Assembly: GCA_963920525.1 (NCBI GenBank)
Contig: OY986435.1
Location: forward strand, 171,779,827-171,843,826
DNA: 64,000 nt
Direction of reading: 5' to 3'
DNA from: Dichetophora obliterata
Taxonomy: Eukaryota; Arthropoda; Insecta; Diptera; Sciomyzidae
In this document: in pieces, positions 24,788 to 36,813 of the stretch
Layout of the letters: each line of letters opens with the position of its first letter
How positions within the stretch are numbered: the stretch's first letter is position 1
Notes under the pieces: generated by a model
What the model saw: the letters and a program-made list of their open reading frames with translations, nothing else
Databases searched by the model: none
What the model was told of the DNA's origin: nothing
Position numbers and translations under genes: made by a program

Positions 24788-27030
24788 ATAATTTTGGAAA
24801 TTGATATAACTTTTTGTACCTTATTGCATTTAAACCATATAAAGATATACCTAGTCTTGCTTTATAAAAGCAACCATTATTTCTTATATTTTCATATTAC
24901 CATATGAAAGATCTTTTAAAGAATGATCTCTAATATTGAAATTGGAAGAACTTTTAAAAATAATGAAATTTTAATATTTTTAATATATATTTATATTTTT
25001 TTTTATTTTAAACTAAAATAAAAAATTTGTTTATTCACATTCATGTTTCTTTGAAGAAATTTTGGTGAACTTTTTTTGCACCACCATTTGTACTGCCCCC
25101 CCCCCCATTTGTACTGCCCCCCCCCCCCCCCCAGATGAAATTCGCTTCCGACGCGCTTGAGTTGATCAGTTTTGGACAATGCAAATAGCAATTTTTATTA
25201 ATTTTATGTAATTTAGTGTAAATTGTAAAGAATATATATGTATATATTAATATATCAAATGAAAGGTTAAATTGTAAGCTTTAAAAATAAAATATAATTT
25301 TAGTACCTTAACAACACAAATTTAGTAAGAAGTAACGGTTTTTTTAATTACAAACTTCAAATATGATATAGTTTTGCTTATAAAATTACAAATTGAAGAT
25401 CTTTTAGTATAGATCTTTTAGATAACTAGTTGAGTAATCGACTTTTTGTTCGGCTAAGCATTTCTTTTTGTTGTTCTATGTTGTCCAGAAACACTTTTAA
25501 ATCAAAACACTTTCAAATCGCGGCGTCCCGGAAATCGTTATCGTGCCGGAAAAACCTTGCGATTTTAAGTAAAAAAAGGGTTGTATCTTAAATGCATGTA
25601 TTTTTATCTTTGAAATCTTGTTGAATAGATACTTGTATTATCTCTCTTTTGATACCCATAAAGTTACGTTTTAATGGAAAACTTAAAAATCAGCTAGATT
25701 TTAAGTCCACTTTTTCCATCGTTGAATGCCTATAACTTCTAAGCCAATTGCGAGCGATCAGATATTTTTTTTAATAGAGTTGTTGCTATTCTTAAAATGT
25801 TCCTAAAATTGTTATGCATAAGAACAAACTTAAATATAGTTAGGGCCTTCTTTTACGATACATTCGAATACGGCCCTGTGTGATTGTTTCTGTATTTGTG
25901 TGAACCAACACCAATATAGAAAATGCCACACTTTACTGCTATTTCACCAATTCCTTGTATTTTACTTCTTTGCAAGAAATATTTCCAGAAATAAATTTCA
26001 TGATATGAGCAATTTCATTATATGAGCCGTCTACACTTGCGATAAATAAAATATTGCAAGTGTATACACCGTGTAAAGGCCTTATTCTAGTGATTAACGA
26101 TTGTACATTTATTTACAAAGAAGTTTTTATGTTTTTTTTTTTTAAACATGAAGTTGTAAAGCTCAAAAAATACATATAATTATTTCTTGTCGTGACCATT
26201 TCGTGTGTTGTCAAGTAGCTTTCGATATAATTTTGGACTGAGAAATCCTTATAATTGTAAATGAACTTGATAATTTCAGAATCGCAGAAACTTGCGAAAA
26301 TCGAGAGAAATGTGTAAAAATTACTTAGTTTTTGATAAAGACCACCAAAAATAGGTGATCGCAACGTTCAAACTTAAAAAAGTCTAGATCTCGGAACGCC
26401 GACGTGATAGTCTCCAAAATCATGACCTTTTAGAATTATTCTAGCAAACTTTTGGTCGTCACACCGTGTAAGTAATCAATAATATAATGCTTTGCGTAAT
26501 CACTTATTTTGTCTTTACAGAATATAATGTGACAACTTCAAGTTGTATAAATGACTTATACCCAGGATATTACCAATCTTAAGTGAGAACACGTACGTTT
26601 CGAGAATTAATTTTTTGTACATTTTTCAGTACACTTTCCGACTTTTTAAAGCAGTTAATTAAACGCAATAACACAATCAGACTATTATAAAATATTAAAA
26701 TGCACTTTCCTTCTGAGTTTTGTGAGCGTGCATACAAAAAATTTTCACTGAAAACTCAGCGGCTACATATGCAAAGTACCATAGAATAGGCCATATATGT
26801 ATATTTTAGTTCGGCATACTTGAAGGTCAACCGAAACTCATACAAATTTCTCATTCGTATGAGCTTTTGTAGTCTAGAAGAGTCTAGAAGAGTGCGCTGG
26901 ACTATTAACTCATAGGTTCTCAGTTTGAATTCAGTATTGAGCATGGTTTTTTCGCTTTCTTTGCTCCTTACTTCATTAAAGAATTATTGAAACAAAAAAT
27001 CCACTAAATTGTGGAAAATGTGGAATTAAA
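24788..27030. other. Gene-free stretch with duplicated poly-C tracts
   Basis: At 25080-25132 the motif ATTTGTACTG is followed twice by a C run (about 12 and 16 C). Copy number here is prone to assembly error. The rest is AT-rich with no recognised gene. Confidence 0.4.
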
Positions 27031-27035
27031 GGACA

Positions 27036-27238
27036 GGAACAACTAGAAATACTTACCGAGTTTAAGGTATAACACAAGCCTCGGTTATAAGCAATTCAAA
27101 TTGTCTTTCACGCTTGTTCCACCTTATCGATAATTCACGTATGGTTCCTTTCAATTCTTCCTCTAATAACCTATCCCATTAATTTCAGGTCAAAGACCAA
27201 ACGTTGTTTGTATAAGGCGCATGCCTTATTTCTTTAAT
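27036..27238 (+). repeat. Dispersed repeat, copy 1
   Basis: About 200 bp that recurs in the same orientation at 53366-53575. Shared blocks are AGGAACAACTAG, TTATAAGCAATTCAAATTG, AATAATTCACGTA-like, TCAGGT(C/T)AAAGACCAAAC and TTGTTTGTATAAGGC. It ends in an A/T-rich run. It is not coding and its family is not recognised. Confidence 0.7.
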
Positions 27239-28745
27239 ATTTTTTTTTTAAAAAAATACTTTGACGTAATTCGCTGCATTCATCATCAACTTCTTGCAAT
27301 TCATTAATGCTTATAACATTTGTCAAATATTGACTCAATTGCGATATATTTAAATGGTTGATAAGTTCCACATCTTTTAAAAACTCATTTTTAAATTTAA
27401 CAGTTCATTACATAGCTCAAGATAAAATTTTATGCAATGTTTTATGGAGTCGGTTTCCTCCGATTGTGGCTGTTTTATGGAGTTGATTTCCTCCTATTGT
27501 GGCTGTTTTTGAGTTGACGTCAATGCGATAGATATTTCACTTCCTAAATAAATATCTATTAGGTTTTATTTAGGATTGTCAATACATAAAATATTAAAAA
27601 AAAATATATTTTTCATATACATATATTGAAATCTGAAATTTTTAAAAAAATGTAATTTGCACTACAAGTCACTTTAAAAACTGTACGTTTGTTTAAAAAA
27701 CTGTAATGTAGAGTTAAAGCTGTGAATATGCTAACGCTGCATATATTAATAAAATAAAACAAATTGGATTGTTAATTTATTTGCATAGTAAAAAGTTCTC
27801 ATAATCGTGGTTTTCAAATATGGCAAAAAAACCAAAATACCACGATACCACACAATTGTGAATACCCTTATTGTTAATAAGCACAAAAAAACTTAAATAA
27901 TATTAATGAATAGCAAATTGTATTAATATAAAGATAAAAAAAATATACTAAAAATAAAATACAGAACAGTTTAAGGTATTATTATATAAATGAAGCGTCA
28001 CCGCGAATAACTTTGTTAATGACAAAATTAAAGGTTTTGCGGAATTAAAGAAAAAAACGATTTTATTGGCGCACTTAGAACAATTTGATTTCCATTTCCT
28101 CTTTATTAGTGTAAGTGTTGTAAAAAACTTTGCCTGTATATATAAAGGAAAAAATATCCTGATTCAGGCCAGAGCAAAATAAACATGTTTGATTCGATTG
28201 CCGCTTACAACATTATTCGCGGTGACTCCTCAAATGGTAAAATATTTTTTAGTCACCGTCTTCAATTTTTTTTTTGTGTTTGAGACAAATTAAGGTTGGA
28301 AAAGACTTTTCAAAATTAAATTTTTTTGTTTTAATTATTTTTAAAGTTATATAAATACATTAAACTGATCAACGCGTTTTATTTTTACTTAGAGAGTTTT
28401 GTTCGGATATTATTACAAATATAACCCACTGAGTTGGAGAAATATTTGTACGATAATCGTAAGCAATTTGTAAGTTTCGATCACGATTGCATTCACCACA
28501 AAACAAAATTATTTCCTAAGTCAGAATATCTGACAATTTTTAAATACATAGCTGACTTCCCGATGTTGCAAATTCTTCTAAAACTTTGCAAAGCCTTTGC
28601 TCCAGTGAATCACACTCATCGTCCTAATAATCTTTTTCAGCCCCAATAGAAGGTTTTTCTAATTCTATATTCTTATCAACTTAAATAGAACTATTTGCAT
28701 TTACATACATATTTGTAAATCCAGTTTCATTCAAATAAAAAAAGT
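27239..28745. other. AT-rich gene-free stretch
   Basis: Nothing recognised except a short CACAATTGTGAATACCC block near 27848, similar to the ends of the small element nested at 47759-48232. Confidence 0.35.
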
Positions 28746-28749
28746 TTAT

Positions 28750-28970
28750 TAAAATTAAATAAGTTCAATTTAAAAGAAAATAGGTTTATTTTAATTTAAA
28801 AATGGTTTCATTGATTTTTAAAAAAGTTTTATTTAATTGAAAAATTTTTTCATTGGCTTCAAAAAAGTTTCATTCAATTGGTAAAAGGTTTCATGGATTT
28901 TGAACGGTTTTATTCAATTGATAAAAGGTTTCATTTAATTGGAATAAGGTTTTATATATTTGAAAAATGC
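28750..28970. repeat. Minisatellite, ~21-bp unit
   Basis: Roughly nine diverged copies of a unit like GTTTCATTCAATTGATAAAAG run head to tail. Copies vary by a few bases and in the length of the A run. Confidence 0.65.
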
Positions 28971-29580
28971 TATATATAAACAAATTTTTACATTTGGAGC
29001 CACGAGTTAACCTTCGTAATTCTTAAAGTACTCAAAGGATTTTATTTGTTGATATCTCATTTAAGAGATTATCAACCTATTAATAAATAAACATTTTTTT
29101 GTGTAATCTCTTTCACACAAAAAAATTTTGTCTTTTTCAAATATTTTAAATGGTAATTTGTTTAAACTAAGGCAAGAAAGCCTTAATATATATCATTAAA
29201 AACTGCACACTCGAAATGAACGATTAGTTAATAACAAAAAACCATATGATTGCATTGTTCAATCTAGTATCTATACATAAATGAGAAATACAGTAAAATA
29301 AAACAAAAGGATATTTTTGCTATGAATATATGACATTTTTGTTTCCCTTTAAAAACCGAATTTTTCGAGAAAATAACGGTTTTATGCAAAAAAAAAATTA
29401 TATCATGCAGAAAGGCCGTCTGTAGCGTGGCTGGGTTAATAAAAAGTTATTTTTTTATCTTATGCTCACGAACTTTACTTTACTTTACTCGTTGTAGGAG
29501 TAACAGGGACAAATATATATAGTAAGGATATTCATGCAAATGGGTAATACCCTTAAAAATGGTATAAACTGTATAAGTTT
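28971..29580. other. AT-rich gene-free stretch
   Basis: No gene recognised. TTGTAGGAG(T/C)AACAGG(G/A)ACAAATATATATAGTA occurs at about 29493 and again inside the MITE at about 29650, so part of this stretch is a partial copy of that element. Confidence 0.4.
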
Positions 29581-29587
29581 GTCAGCC

Positions 29588-29726
29588 TTATGCTACGTTC
29601 ACACTGAGAGCTTTACGAAATCCACATTTACGAACGACCCTTTACTCTTTGTAGGAGCAACAGGAACAAATATATATAGTAAATGCTCTAAATGCGCATT
29701 AAGATCTCAGTGTGAACGTAGCATAA
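29588..29726. mobile_element. MITE, 139 bp, TIR TGCTACGTTCACACTGAGA
   Basis: Inverted ends TTATGCTACGTTCACACTGA and the complement ending CGTAGCATAA. A partial relative (TAAATGCTCTAA then AGTGTGAACATAGCATTTAA) lies at about 32550-32603, so the family has at least two copies here. Confidence 0.65.
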
Positions 29727-29769
29727 TAGATGATCTTTCAAATTTGGAGAAGCCTTTGCATAAACCCAT

Positions 29770-30713
29770 GGGCGTCCACAGGAGAGGAGGGGCGCTTGCC
29801 CCCCAAGGCAGTGAATTTTTTAAAATTTCTTCATATTAAATCAAAAAGCCGTTATTTGCCCGGATTTTTTCGCGTCACGTGCTTATATTACATCCAGGAT
29901 TCAGAATCAAGCCTTGCAAGGAGGTTCGGAATATGTTTAGAAAATGAATGGAGCTCAAAACCCATCTATACATGTACCTCTTTATATATTTATGCACACG
30001 TTATAAATTAAAAAACAAAAATTTTTTTAATAGTTCATAAAATAGGTATGTTTCCAAACTCGATTTTGGTATTTTGCATGCTGCTAGAACTGATGCATGT
30101 TGAAAAAAGAAATAAGTCAGTTGACGTCCATGCGGGGAACATTTCAAGAATAGAGGTTTTTACCTCCTAAATCCAAATCTGATCAATTTCAGGCCGCTAG
30201 CAATTGTTTTGTGATTTATTGGCCTCCAAAACTGGAAAAAAATTGTCTATAAATCTTGCTGGTTTCATTAATTTAAAAGAAATAATATTTGGAAATTTTT
30301 GTATTCTTATTTGAAAAGAGGAAAACTTGGGGGCTAAATAGTAATTAATGCGGTTTTATTTAGGGATAAAGGAGACCTCACATTATTCAATTTACTAATT
30401 AACTAAGAATATTTGTTGAGAAAAACATAGTTTAAATTACATGAAGAAATTTAAATTTGAAAATGTTTCGGGCATGATACGAGAAAGATTTTTATCCCAT
30501 CATGAGAATATATAGAATTTTCTTATGTCTACAAGCGTGTATCAACCGCCGTATCATGATAACAAACATGATACATGATCATGATAACAAACAAAATTAG
30601 TACCAAAAATCTCAGAAAATAGAATTATATAGGTTACATTTTCTCTATGTGCATTTTAGACTCCTTTATGCCTTTGCCTAACTAGAACAAATCCTGCGGA
30701 CGCCCTTGCACAA
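29770..30713. mobile_element. Candidate non-autonomous DNA element, TIR GGGCGTCCRCAGGA
   Basis: GGGCGTCCACAGGA at about 29771 is matched by TCCTGCGGACGCCC at about 30695-30708. The octamers TTGCATAA just outside the left end and TTGCACAA just outside the right end differ by one base and could be an 8-bp hAT-type duplication. A G/C-rich hairpin (GGGGCGCTTGCCCC) lies inside the left end. No transposase is seen. The exact ends are uncertain by several bases. Confidence 0.5.
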
Positions 30714-30923
30714 GCCAGATATATTTGCTCTTCGATTTAGGTGAGCATACAAGGTGGCAACTTATGTGATCAATCAGCTGTTTTCGTTTTTCGAAAGTTG
30801 ATTAATTTCTTATCAGAAGCCGACAAAAAGTAATGAGAGGTAAGAATTTGTGAATTGGAGCAAAAGTTACAAATATTTAATTGAAAATTAAGCCTTAAAC
30901 CATATTGGCAACATATGCAAATA

Positions 30924-32458
30924 TATTGCAGCTGACATATGAGGTGCTCAGAGCACAAATGGCGTAAGTTCATTTATGGTAGTTTTGAAAAATTCTTATG
31001 ATAAATTCCAAGTCTGAAGAATTAATTTTTGTTTATAAGCTAGGTCAAGAGCATAAATGGAGCTATTCATATCGTAAAAAATAAACTAAATAATACCCAA
31101 AAATGATGCAGAATATTGCATATAAGTAAAAAATTTGAACTTGCGCCACTGGTCCACTGAACATTTCGTTAAATTTCTTCTTTCAGCTGTAGAAATCTAA
31201 TGGGAGATATTTTTTTAAGAATTTTTGATGAGGAATGACAGTATTTTTACCTAGAAGTTGGAAAAAACCATATTTTAGCGATTATCTTCATTATTAAGGG
31301 AGATATAAAATGGGCTTATGCCACTTGCCCTCTGAAAATTTTTTAAAATTTCTCTTTTCCGCTGTAAAAATCTAATGGAAATAATTTTAAGAATTTTTTG
31401 ATGAGAAATTGCAGTATTTTCACTTAGAAGTTGGACAAATTTACCTCTTTGCTATTATCGTCATTATTAAGGGATATATAAAATGAGTGAACTAACGCCA
31501 CTTGTCCTCTGAAAAATTTGTATAATTTGTCATTTCCGCTGTAAAAATGTAATGGGAAATATTTTTTAAAATTTTTTGATGAGGAATAGCAGCATTTTTA
31601 CCTAGAAGTTGACAAAACCATCCCTTTGCGATTATCTTCATTATTAAGAGAGATATAAAATGAGTGGACTTATGCTACTTGTCTGAGTTTTTTTGGAGTA
31701 AAGGTAAATTTTCGAAAAGGTAAATACTACAACTTCCTTTATAATGAATAGCTTAGGGGTGGTTTTGTCCAACTTCTAGATAAAAATACTGCCCTGCCTC
31801 ATCAACTTATTTTTTAATATATCTTCATTATTATAGCAGAAAGGAGATAATTTAAAAAATTTTCAGAGGACAAGTGGCGTAAGTCCATTTATTTTATATC
31901 TCTCTTAATAATGAAGATAATCCCTAAAAGGTGGTTTTGTAGAACTTGTAGGTGAAAATACTATCATTCCTCACAAAAAATTCTTAAAAAATATCTCCCA
32001 AAGATTCCTTCAGCGAAAACGAGTAATTTAAGAAAATGTTCAGTGGCGCAAGTCCAAATTTTTTTACTAATATGCTATATTCTGCGTCATTTTTGGGTAT
32101 TACTTAGTTTATTTTTTACGATAAGTATAGCTCCATTTATGCTCTTGACCTAGCTTATAAACAAAAATTAATTCTTCAGACTTGGAATTTATCATAAGAA
32201 TTTTTCTAAATGTTCCATTTTCTCAAAACTACCAAGAACGGACTTACGCCACTTGTGCTCTGAAAAACTAATGTAATTTGTCAGAGCAATAACAAAGTAT
32301 TGCATTTTATTCAGAGATTACGTAAGCTAGGAGTTTCTAGCCCGTACTCATAAATAGGTTACATTTTCCACTTTACTTCTGCGTATTTAACTCAATTTTT
32401 CTAAAAAATGGACTTACGCCATTTGTGCTCTGAACAGCTCATATATGCTGTACATGAA
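30924..32458. mobile_element. Fold-back element with ~176-bp tandem units in its arms
   Basis: The outer blocks CAGAGCACAAATGGCGTAAG (left, about 30949) and its complement (about 32411-32434) are inverted. Further in, long mirror matches include TATGATAAATTCCAAGTC and TAAGCTAGGTCAAGAGCA. The left arm holds head-to-tail units beginning with a (C/A)TTRYGCCACTTG-like motif at about 31137, 31312, 31489 and 31666, a period of about 176. The right arm has inverted units of the same kind and an extra end-like block near 32240. No coding content. No target duplication was fixed, so the ends are approximate. Confidence 0.65.
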
Positions 32459-32704
32459 CAATCGACTTAAAGGGATGTTCATACAACTTGCTGTTAAAAA
32501 TAACACCTAATTGCTCAAATTATAAGATTGTCACTTTGCGTGAATACCCTAAGTAAATGCTCTAATTTCGCATTTAGCTTTTAGTGTGAACATAGCATTT
32601 AAGATATTTAAAATGTATTCCGATTGGTATCCAAATAATTTAGATCAGTCAAACATTAGCAAAGATATATCTGAATTTTCATATAGGTGTAGTAAAGTAA
32701 AATA

Positions 32705-33617
32705 CAGGGTCCGCCATATAACTTTTTTTTTCAACTAGTGCTTATTTCGTGAATGGTAACACTTAGCTCATGTCTGATTTGACAGATAATTAGTTTTATC
32801 CTTCCGCTGAACGAATATAGTTGTGTATACGCTTAAACAACGCTGACAAGTGGGCCTGCGATCGACTTACAGAAGATGCCGATTTTGCCAAAAAATCATC
32901 TTTTCAGATGAAGCTCATTTTGATCTTGGCGGGTATGTAAACAAGCAAAATTGTCGCATTTGGGGCACAGAAAACCCGCACGCATACATTGAAAAGCCGC
33001 TGCACCCAAAACGAGTCACTGTTTGGTGCGGATTTTGGTCCAGAGGCATAATTGGGCCATTTTTCTTCGAAAATGAGCAATGAGTGGGCGTTACAGTCAA
33101 TGGCGATCGTTATCGGGCCATGTTTAACGAATTTTTGTTCACAAAAATTCAAGAGGAGGATATTGGCAACATTTGGTTTCAGCAGGACGGCGCTACGTGC
33201 CACACAGCCGAAGCTACACTCGATGTTTTGCGCCCTGTTTTTGAAGATCGCACCATCAGCCGCAGAGCTGATGTCGTTTGGCCACCTCGGAGCTGCGATT
33301 TGACACCGTTGGACTATTATTTGTGGGGTGCCCTCAAAGATAAGTGTTACGTCGATAAGCCAGAGACAATTGACGCTTTAAAGGACAATATTCGTGAAGC
33401 CATTGGTGAAATACAGCTGCACACAATCGAAAATGTGCTTAAAAATTGGACCGATCGTGTAGGCTACTGCATGGCCAGCCGAGGCAGCCATTTGAATAAA
33501 ATTATTTTCCATTATTAACCGGAAGAATTGTACTTTCAAATAAAAAAAGAAATTTGAGAAAATATCCAGTAGTTTTTTTATTGAATTTTCAAAAAAAAAG
33601 TTATTTGGCGGACCCTG
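32705..33617 (+). mobile_element. DD41D (rosa-type) mariner, internally deleted
   Basis: Inverted ends CAGGGTCCGCCATATAACTT and the complement AAGTTATTTGGCGGACCCTG, with TA on both sides (32703-32704, 33618-33619). At 913 bp it is shorter than an intact mariner, and only about 145 bp precede the catalytic domain, so the DNA-binding half of the transposase is lost. See the transposase entry. Confidence 0.85.
32850..33518 (+). pseudogene. Mariner transposase, catalytic domain, interrupted by a stop
   Basis: The three catalytic aspartates are visible in IIFSDEAHFDL, WFQQDGATCHTA and CDLTPLDYYLWG. The spacing from the second to the third is 41 residues, the DD41D signature first described for rosa elements of Ceratitis. 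One in-frame TGA at 33081-33083 splits the frame (ENEQ-stop-VGVTVNG); after it the frame stays open to SHLNKIIFHY. The helix-turn-helix N-terminus is missing. It is inactive but not very old, since only one stop is present in 223 codons. Confidence 0.85.
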
Positions 33618-33820
33618 TATGTAATTTCATATATTGAGACTTAAAAAAATTTTGTTTTTTTGTTTACAGTGCATCTTGTTTGCATGTTAAATTTTTAGAA
33701 TATAATGTATTATCTAAAGTGAGATGACAATATAAGTAGTATAAATGCAACGAGCTTAGGAGTGGATGTTAAAATTAACAGGGATAATAATACAATGAAT
33801 TAACATTAAGGAGGGCGAGA

Positions 33821-34000
33821 CCAAGGCTCATTTATTAGGTTGTGGCACTTGAGAGCGAGCTCGTTTGAACTGTCAGAATGGATGAAAAGAAATGAAGAAA
33901 ATGAATGCTTAGAACGAAGAAAAGCACAGTGACAGTTCGAGCAAAGGCGGATAAAGAGTGAATTTCTCTCAAGTGCCACAACCTTATAAATGAACCTTGG
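33821..34000. mobile_element. MITE, 180 bp, 35-bp inverted repeats
   Basis: The ends CCAAGGCTCATTTATTAGGT and ACCTTATAAATGAACCTTGG are inverted, with the arms running on through TTGTGGCACTTGAGAG and its complement. The hexamer GCGAGA flanks both ends (33815-33820 and 34001-34006), giving a 6-bp or imperfect 8-bp target duplication. Non-coding; superfamily open. Confidence 0.75.
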
Positions 34001-34244
34001 GCGAGAGCAAGTTTTGCCCATAACTTGAAGGTTGACATTGAGGAAGTTAATCTCATATTCAACTTTACATAACTTAAAACTAACTAAAAAATTTTACAAA
34101 ACATTTTTAAATACCATACATTCAAAATTTGTTTGTATTTATATATGAAACCAAATTTGCTATGAAGGCACTTCGGAAAGTAATGAAAAGTATATAATAT
34201 TTTATGTTTAGTGAGGTAATTACATAATCAAAATAAATTATAAA

Positions 34245-34900
34245 TTAGTCTCTATGCATATTTGGTAATTTTATTTCATAAAATTCGGGCAGAGCGTGTG
34301 GGGGATTAGGGAATGAATCATTTATGATACCAATCGGAGAGAGGTAGCAAGAATCAGACCAATGAACACCTTTTTCTCTATAATAAATATCATTAATTAG
34401 GTAATTTTCATGAAATTCAAGCCTATCAATAAATCTTTTTTGAAGATCAAACGCATAGTGACAAAGAGGGATCACATTGGCCCTATGATATGTATAATTA
34501 TTTGAGAATCTTTTCGTAGGCGACTGAAAGTTTCTGTTAACACAAGATCTAAAAATTTTTCTTTCAATAATTTCTAGTTCTCTGGCTATTGTTGGTGATA
34601 TTGAGAACCAGATAGGGAATGCATATAGAATCGCAGAACGGATACTAACCTTATAAATAAGTAGTTTGGTTTTCTGACTAAGTGATTTACTATAAAGTAA
34701 TTTAGAAAACATAGCATTTATTTTTTTAATTTTCTTAACAGTTAATCCTGCATGTTGATTAAACTTATATAGTTTATTAAAAGTGATACCAAGATATTTT
34801 AAACAGTCTTGAAAATGGATATCAGCATCATTTAACTTTAATTTAAGGTTTTTGCTTTCTGGAACTACTTTTCTATTGTATTTGCGTGAAGCATTTCTTA
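34245..34900 (-). pseudogene. Jockey-like reverse transcriptase, C-terminal part
   Basis: An open minus-strand frame reads from RNASRKYNRKVVPES through FQDCLKYLGITFNKLY and YKVSIRSAILYAFPIWF to IKLPNMHRD and a stop at 34242-34244. CLKYLGI and the (A)ILYA.P.W motif are typical for the region after the polymerase palm in Jockey/CR1-type proteins. The 3' untranslated region probably extends to about 34090; no clear poly-A tail was delimited. Confidence 0.8.
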
Positions 34901-35017
34901 TACAGTATCGGCCAAAACCTAAGCACCCCCTCAGTACATTTTTTTTAAATGATAATTTTTTTAAGCAAGCAAAGTTATTAAATTTTTTTCTTTTTTTTTA
35001 TTTAGTTATATCTTTAT

Positions 35018-35634
35018 CTATCTGAGTCTATCTGGGATCCAGCATTAATTCAACCAACGACATCAGCATTGAGATCAAACGAAGAATAACTCTTGCCAAC
35101 AGGTGTTACTTTGGGCTCAGTAGGCAATTAAGAAGCAGAGCCCTCTCTCGACGAACGAAAATCACGCTCTATAAATCGCTCATCATGCCCGTCCTACGTT
35201 ATGCATCACAAACTGAGCAGTTTAGATGAAAAGACTTTAGGAGCATTCGAGAGAAAGATTCTTCGTAAGATCTACGGACCAATCTGCGTCAATGGCGAGT
35301 ACCGAATACGGTGGAATGATGAACTGTATGAGCTGTACGCTGACATCGACATAGTCAAGCGCATTAAAATCGAGCGGCTTCGCTGGCTTGGTCATGTTCA
35401 GCGCATGAAAGACGATGCTCCAGTGAAGAAAACATTCGATTCGGTACCCAGCGGCGGTCAACGCAGAAGAGGACGACCGCATCTTCGTTGGAAAGACCAA
35501 GTAGAGGACAACCTGACGAAGCTTGGAATTTCCAACTGGCGCCAGCAAGCGAAAGACAGAAATGGCTGGCGCAAATTCTTAGATGAGGCCAAGACCGACA
35601 TACGGTTGTAGCGCCAACTAAGTAAGTAAGTAAG
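35018..35634 (+). mobile_element. RTE-like non-LTR 3' fragment inserted in the left repeat of the Tc1-like element
   Basis: The 11-bp sequence TATATCTTTAT occurs at 35007-35017 and 35635-35645, and the intact right repeat of the host element has one copy, which proves insertion. The insert encodes ISIEIKRRITLANRCYFGLS, LYKSLIMPVLRYASQTEQ, a frameshift, and then GAFERKILRKIYGPICVNGE, RLRWLGHVQRMKDDAP, RGRPHLRWKDQVEDNLTKLG and NWRQQAKDRNGWRKFLDEAK. This is the C-terminal end of an insect retrotransposon reverse transcriptase. The end is (AAGT)n rather than poly-A, as in RTE-type elements. Confidence 0.85.
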
Positions 35635-35908
35635 TATATCTTTATAATTAAAAAACACAAACTTAAGGAATTCAGAATTTATTTAAAAAAAAAGTTAAAA
35701 TTCAAAAAACATTTTATGTCGCAAATATAAGCGGACAAAACTAAAGCACCCCCTTTTTTTTACTACGCTATTGTTTGACTACGCTACTGCGACATTAGTA
35801 TTGTATGTATCAGTTAACGGGACACTCCACAAATGCTGCAGAAGAAGAACTTGTTAGAATTTATGCGAAAATTGTCATTGTTTTAAAGTTTTCGTTGAGA
35901 TAAGAGTA

Positions 35909-36813
35909 ATGGCACGCAATAAGTACTCAAGTGAATTTAAAATTAGGATCCACAGATCAATTATTTCTAGGCTAATTAAAAAGTTTTTGCAGACTGATCG
36001 CACATCTCCTACTCATTTTGGAGGAAAGCCACGTGAAAATTCGTGACATGAAGACTCCTTAATTAAAAGGACAATCCAAAATGATCCTACAGCGAAAGAA
36101 CGATTCGCAGAAGGGCGGTAGAGGCCGGATTACTCAGTCGACGACCAGCAAAAAAACCTTTCATATCGTCAAAAAATAGAAAAGCCAGACTTGAATTCGC
36201 CAATGCCCATCTCAACTGGAGTGTCCAAAAATGGAGGATTGTGCTGTTTTCTGACGCATCTAAGTTTAATATAAAGGATTCAGATGGCATAAGGCATATA
36301 CGCAGACCAAATGGACAACGATTAAATCCTAAATATTGCAAAGGTACTGTAAAGCATGGAGGCGGAAACGAAATGGTCTGGGGTTGTTTCTCTTTGCAAG
36401 GGATGGGGCCAATTCATAAGATTGATGGAATAATGGATCGTTTTATGTATCGTGACATATTAAAAGATGTGATGTTGCCTTATGCTGAAGAAGAGATGCC
36501 ACTTAAATGGACTTTCCAGCAGGACAACGACCCTAAACATACTTCTAAAGTGGTTAAGGAGTGGTTCCAGGACAATTTGATAGAAGTTCTCCATTGGCCT
36601 GCCCAATCCCCCGATCTTAACCCAATCGAGAACTTGTGGGAGATCGTTAACTTAAAAATCAACAGAGAAAATTGAAAAACCAAAGAAAATTTATTCGAAG
36701 CCGCAAAAATAGCCTGGGAAGCAATATCACCTGATATAATTAATAATTTAATATCCTCTATGCCTAAAAGATGTGCGTGTGTCATCCAGAATAAAGGATT
36801 CGCAACGAAATAT
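35909..36813 (+). pseudogene. Tc1-like DD34E transposase with stops and frameshift
   Basis: It starts MARNKYSSEFKIRIHRSI and soon hits stops and frame changes (about 36040-36180). From 36187 the frame is open through RKARLEFANAHLNWS (about 36180) and VLFSDASKFNIKDSDG (first catalytic Asp; the usual SDES is SDAS). It continues through VWGCFSLQGMGPIHKIDG and FQQDNDPKHTSK (second Asp) to QSPDLNPIENLWE (Glu). The second-to-third spacing is 34 residues, so DD34E. A TGA at 36673-36675 precedes the last 40 codons, which end FATKY. The DNA-binding region looks deleted in part. Confidence 0.85.

Noticed and set aside
33806..34062. Minus-strand frames across the 180-bp MITE
   Set aside because: They run through the inverted repeats of the MITE and change content at its ends.
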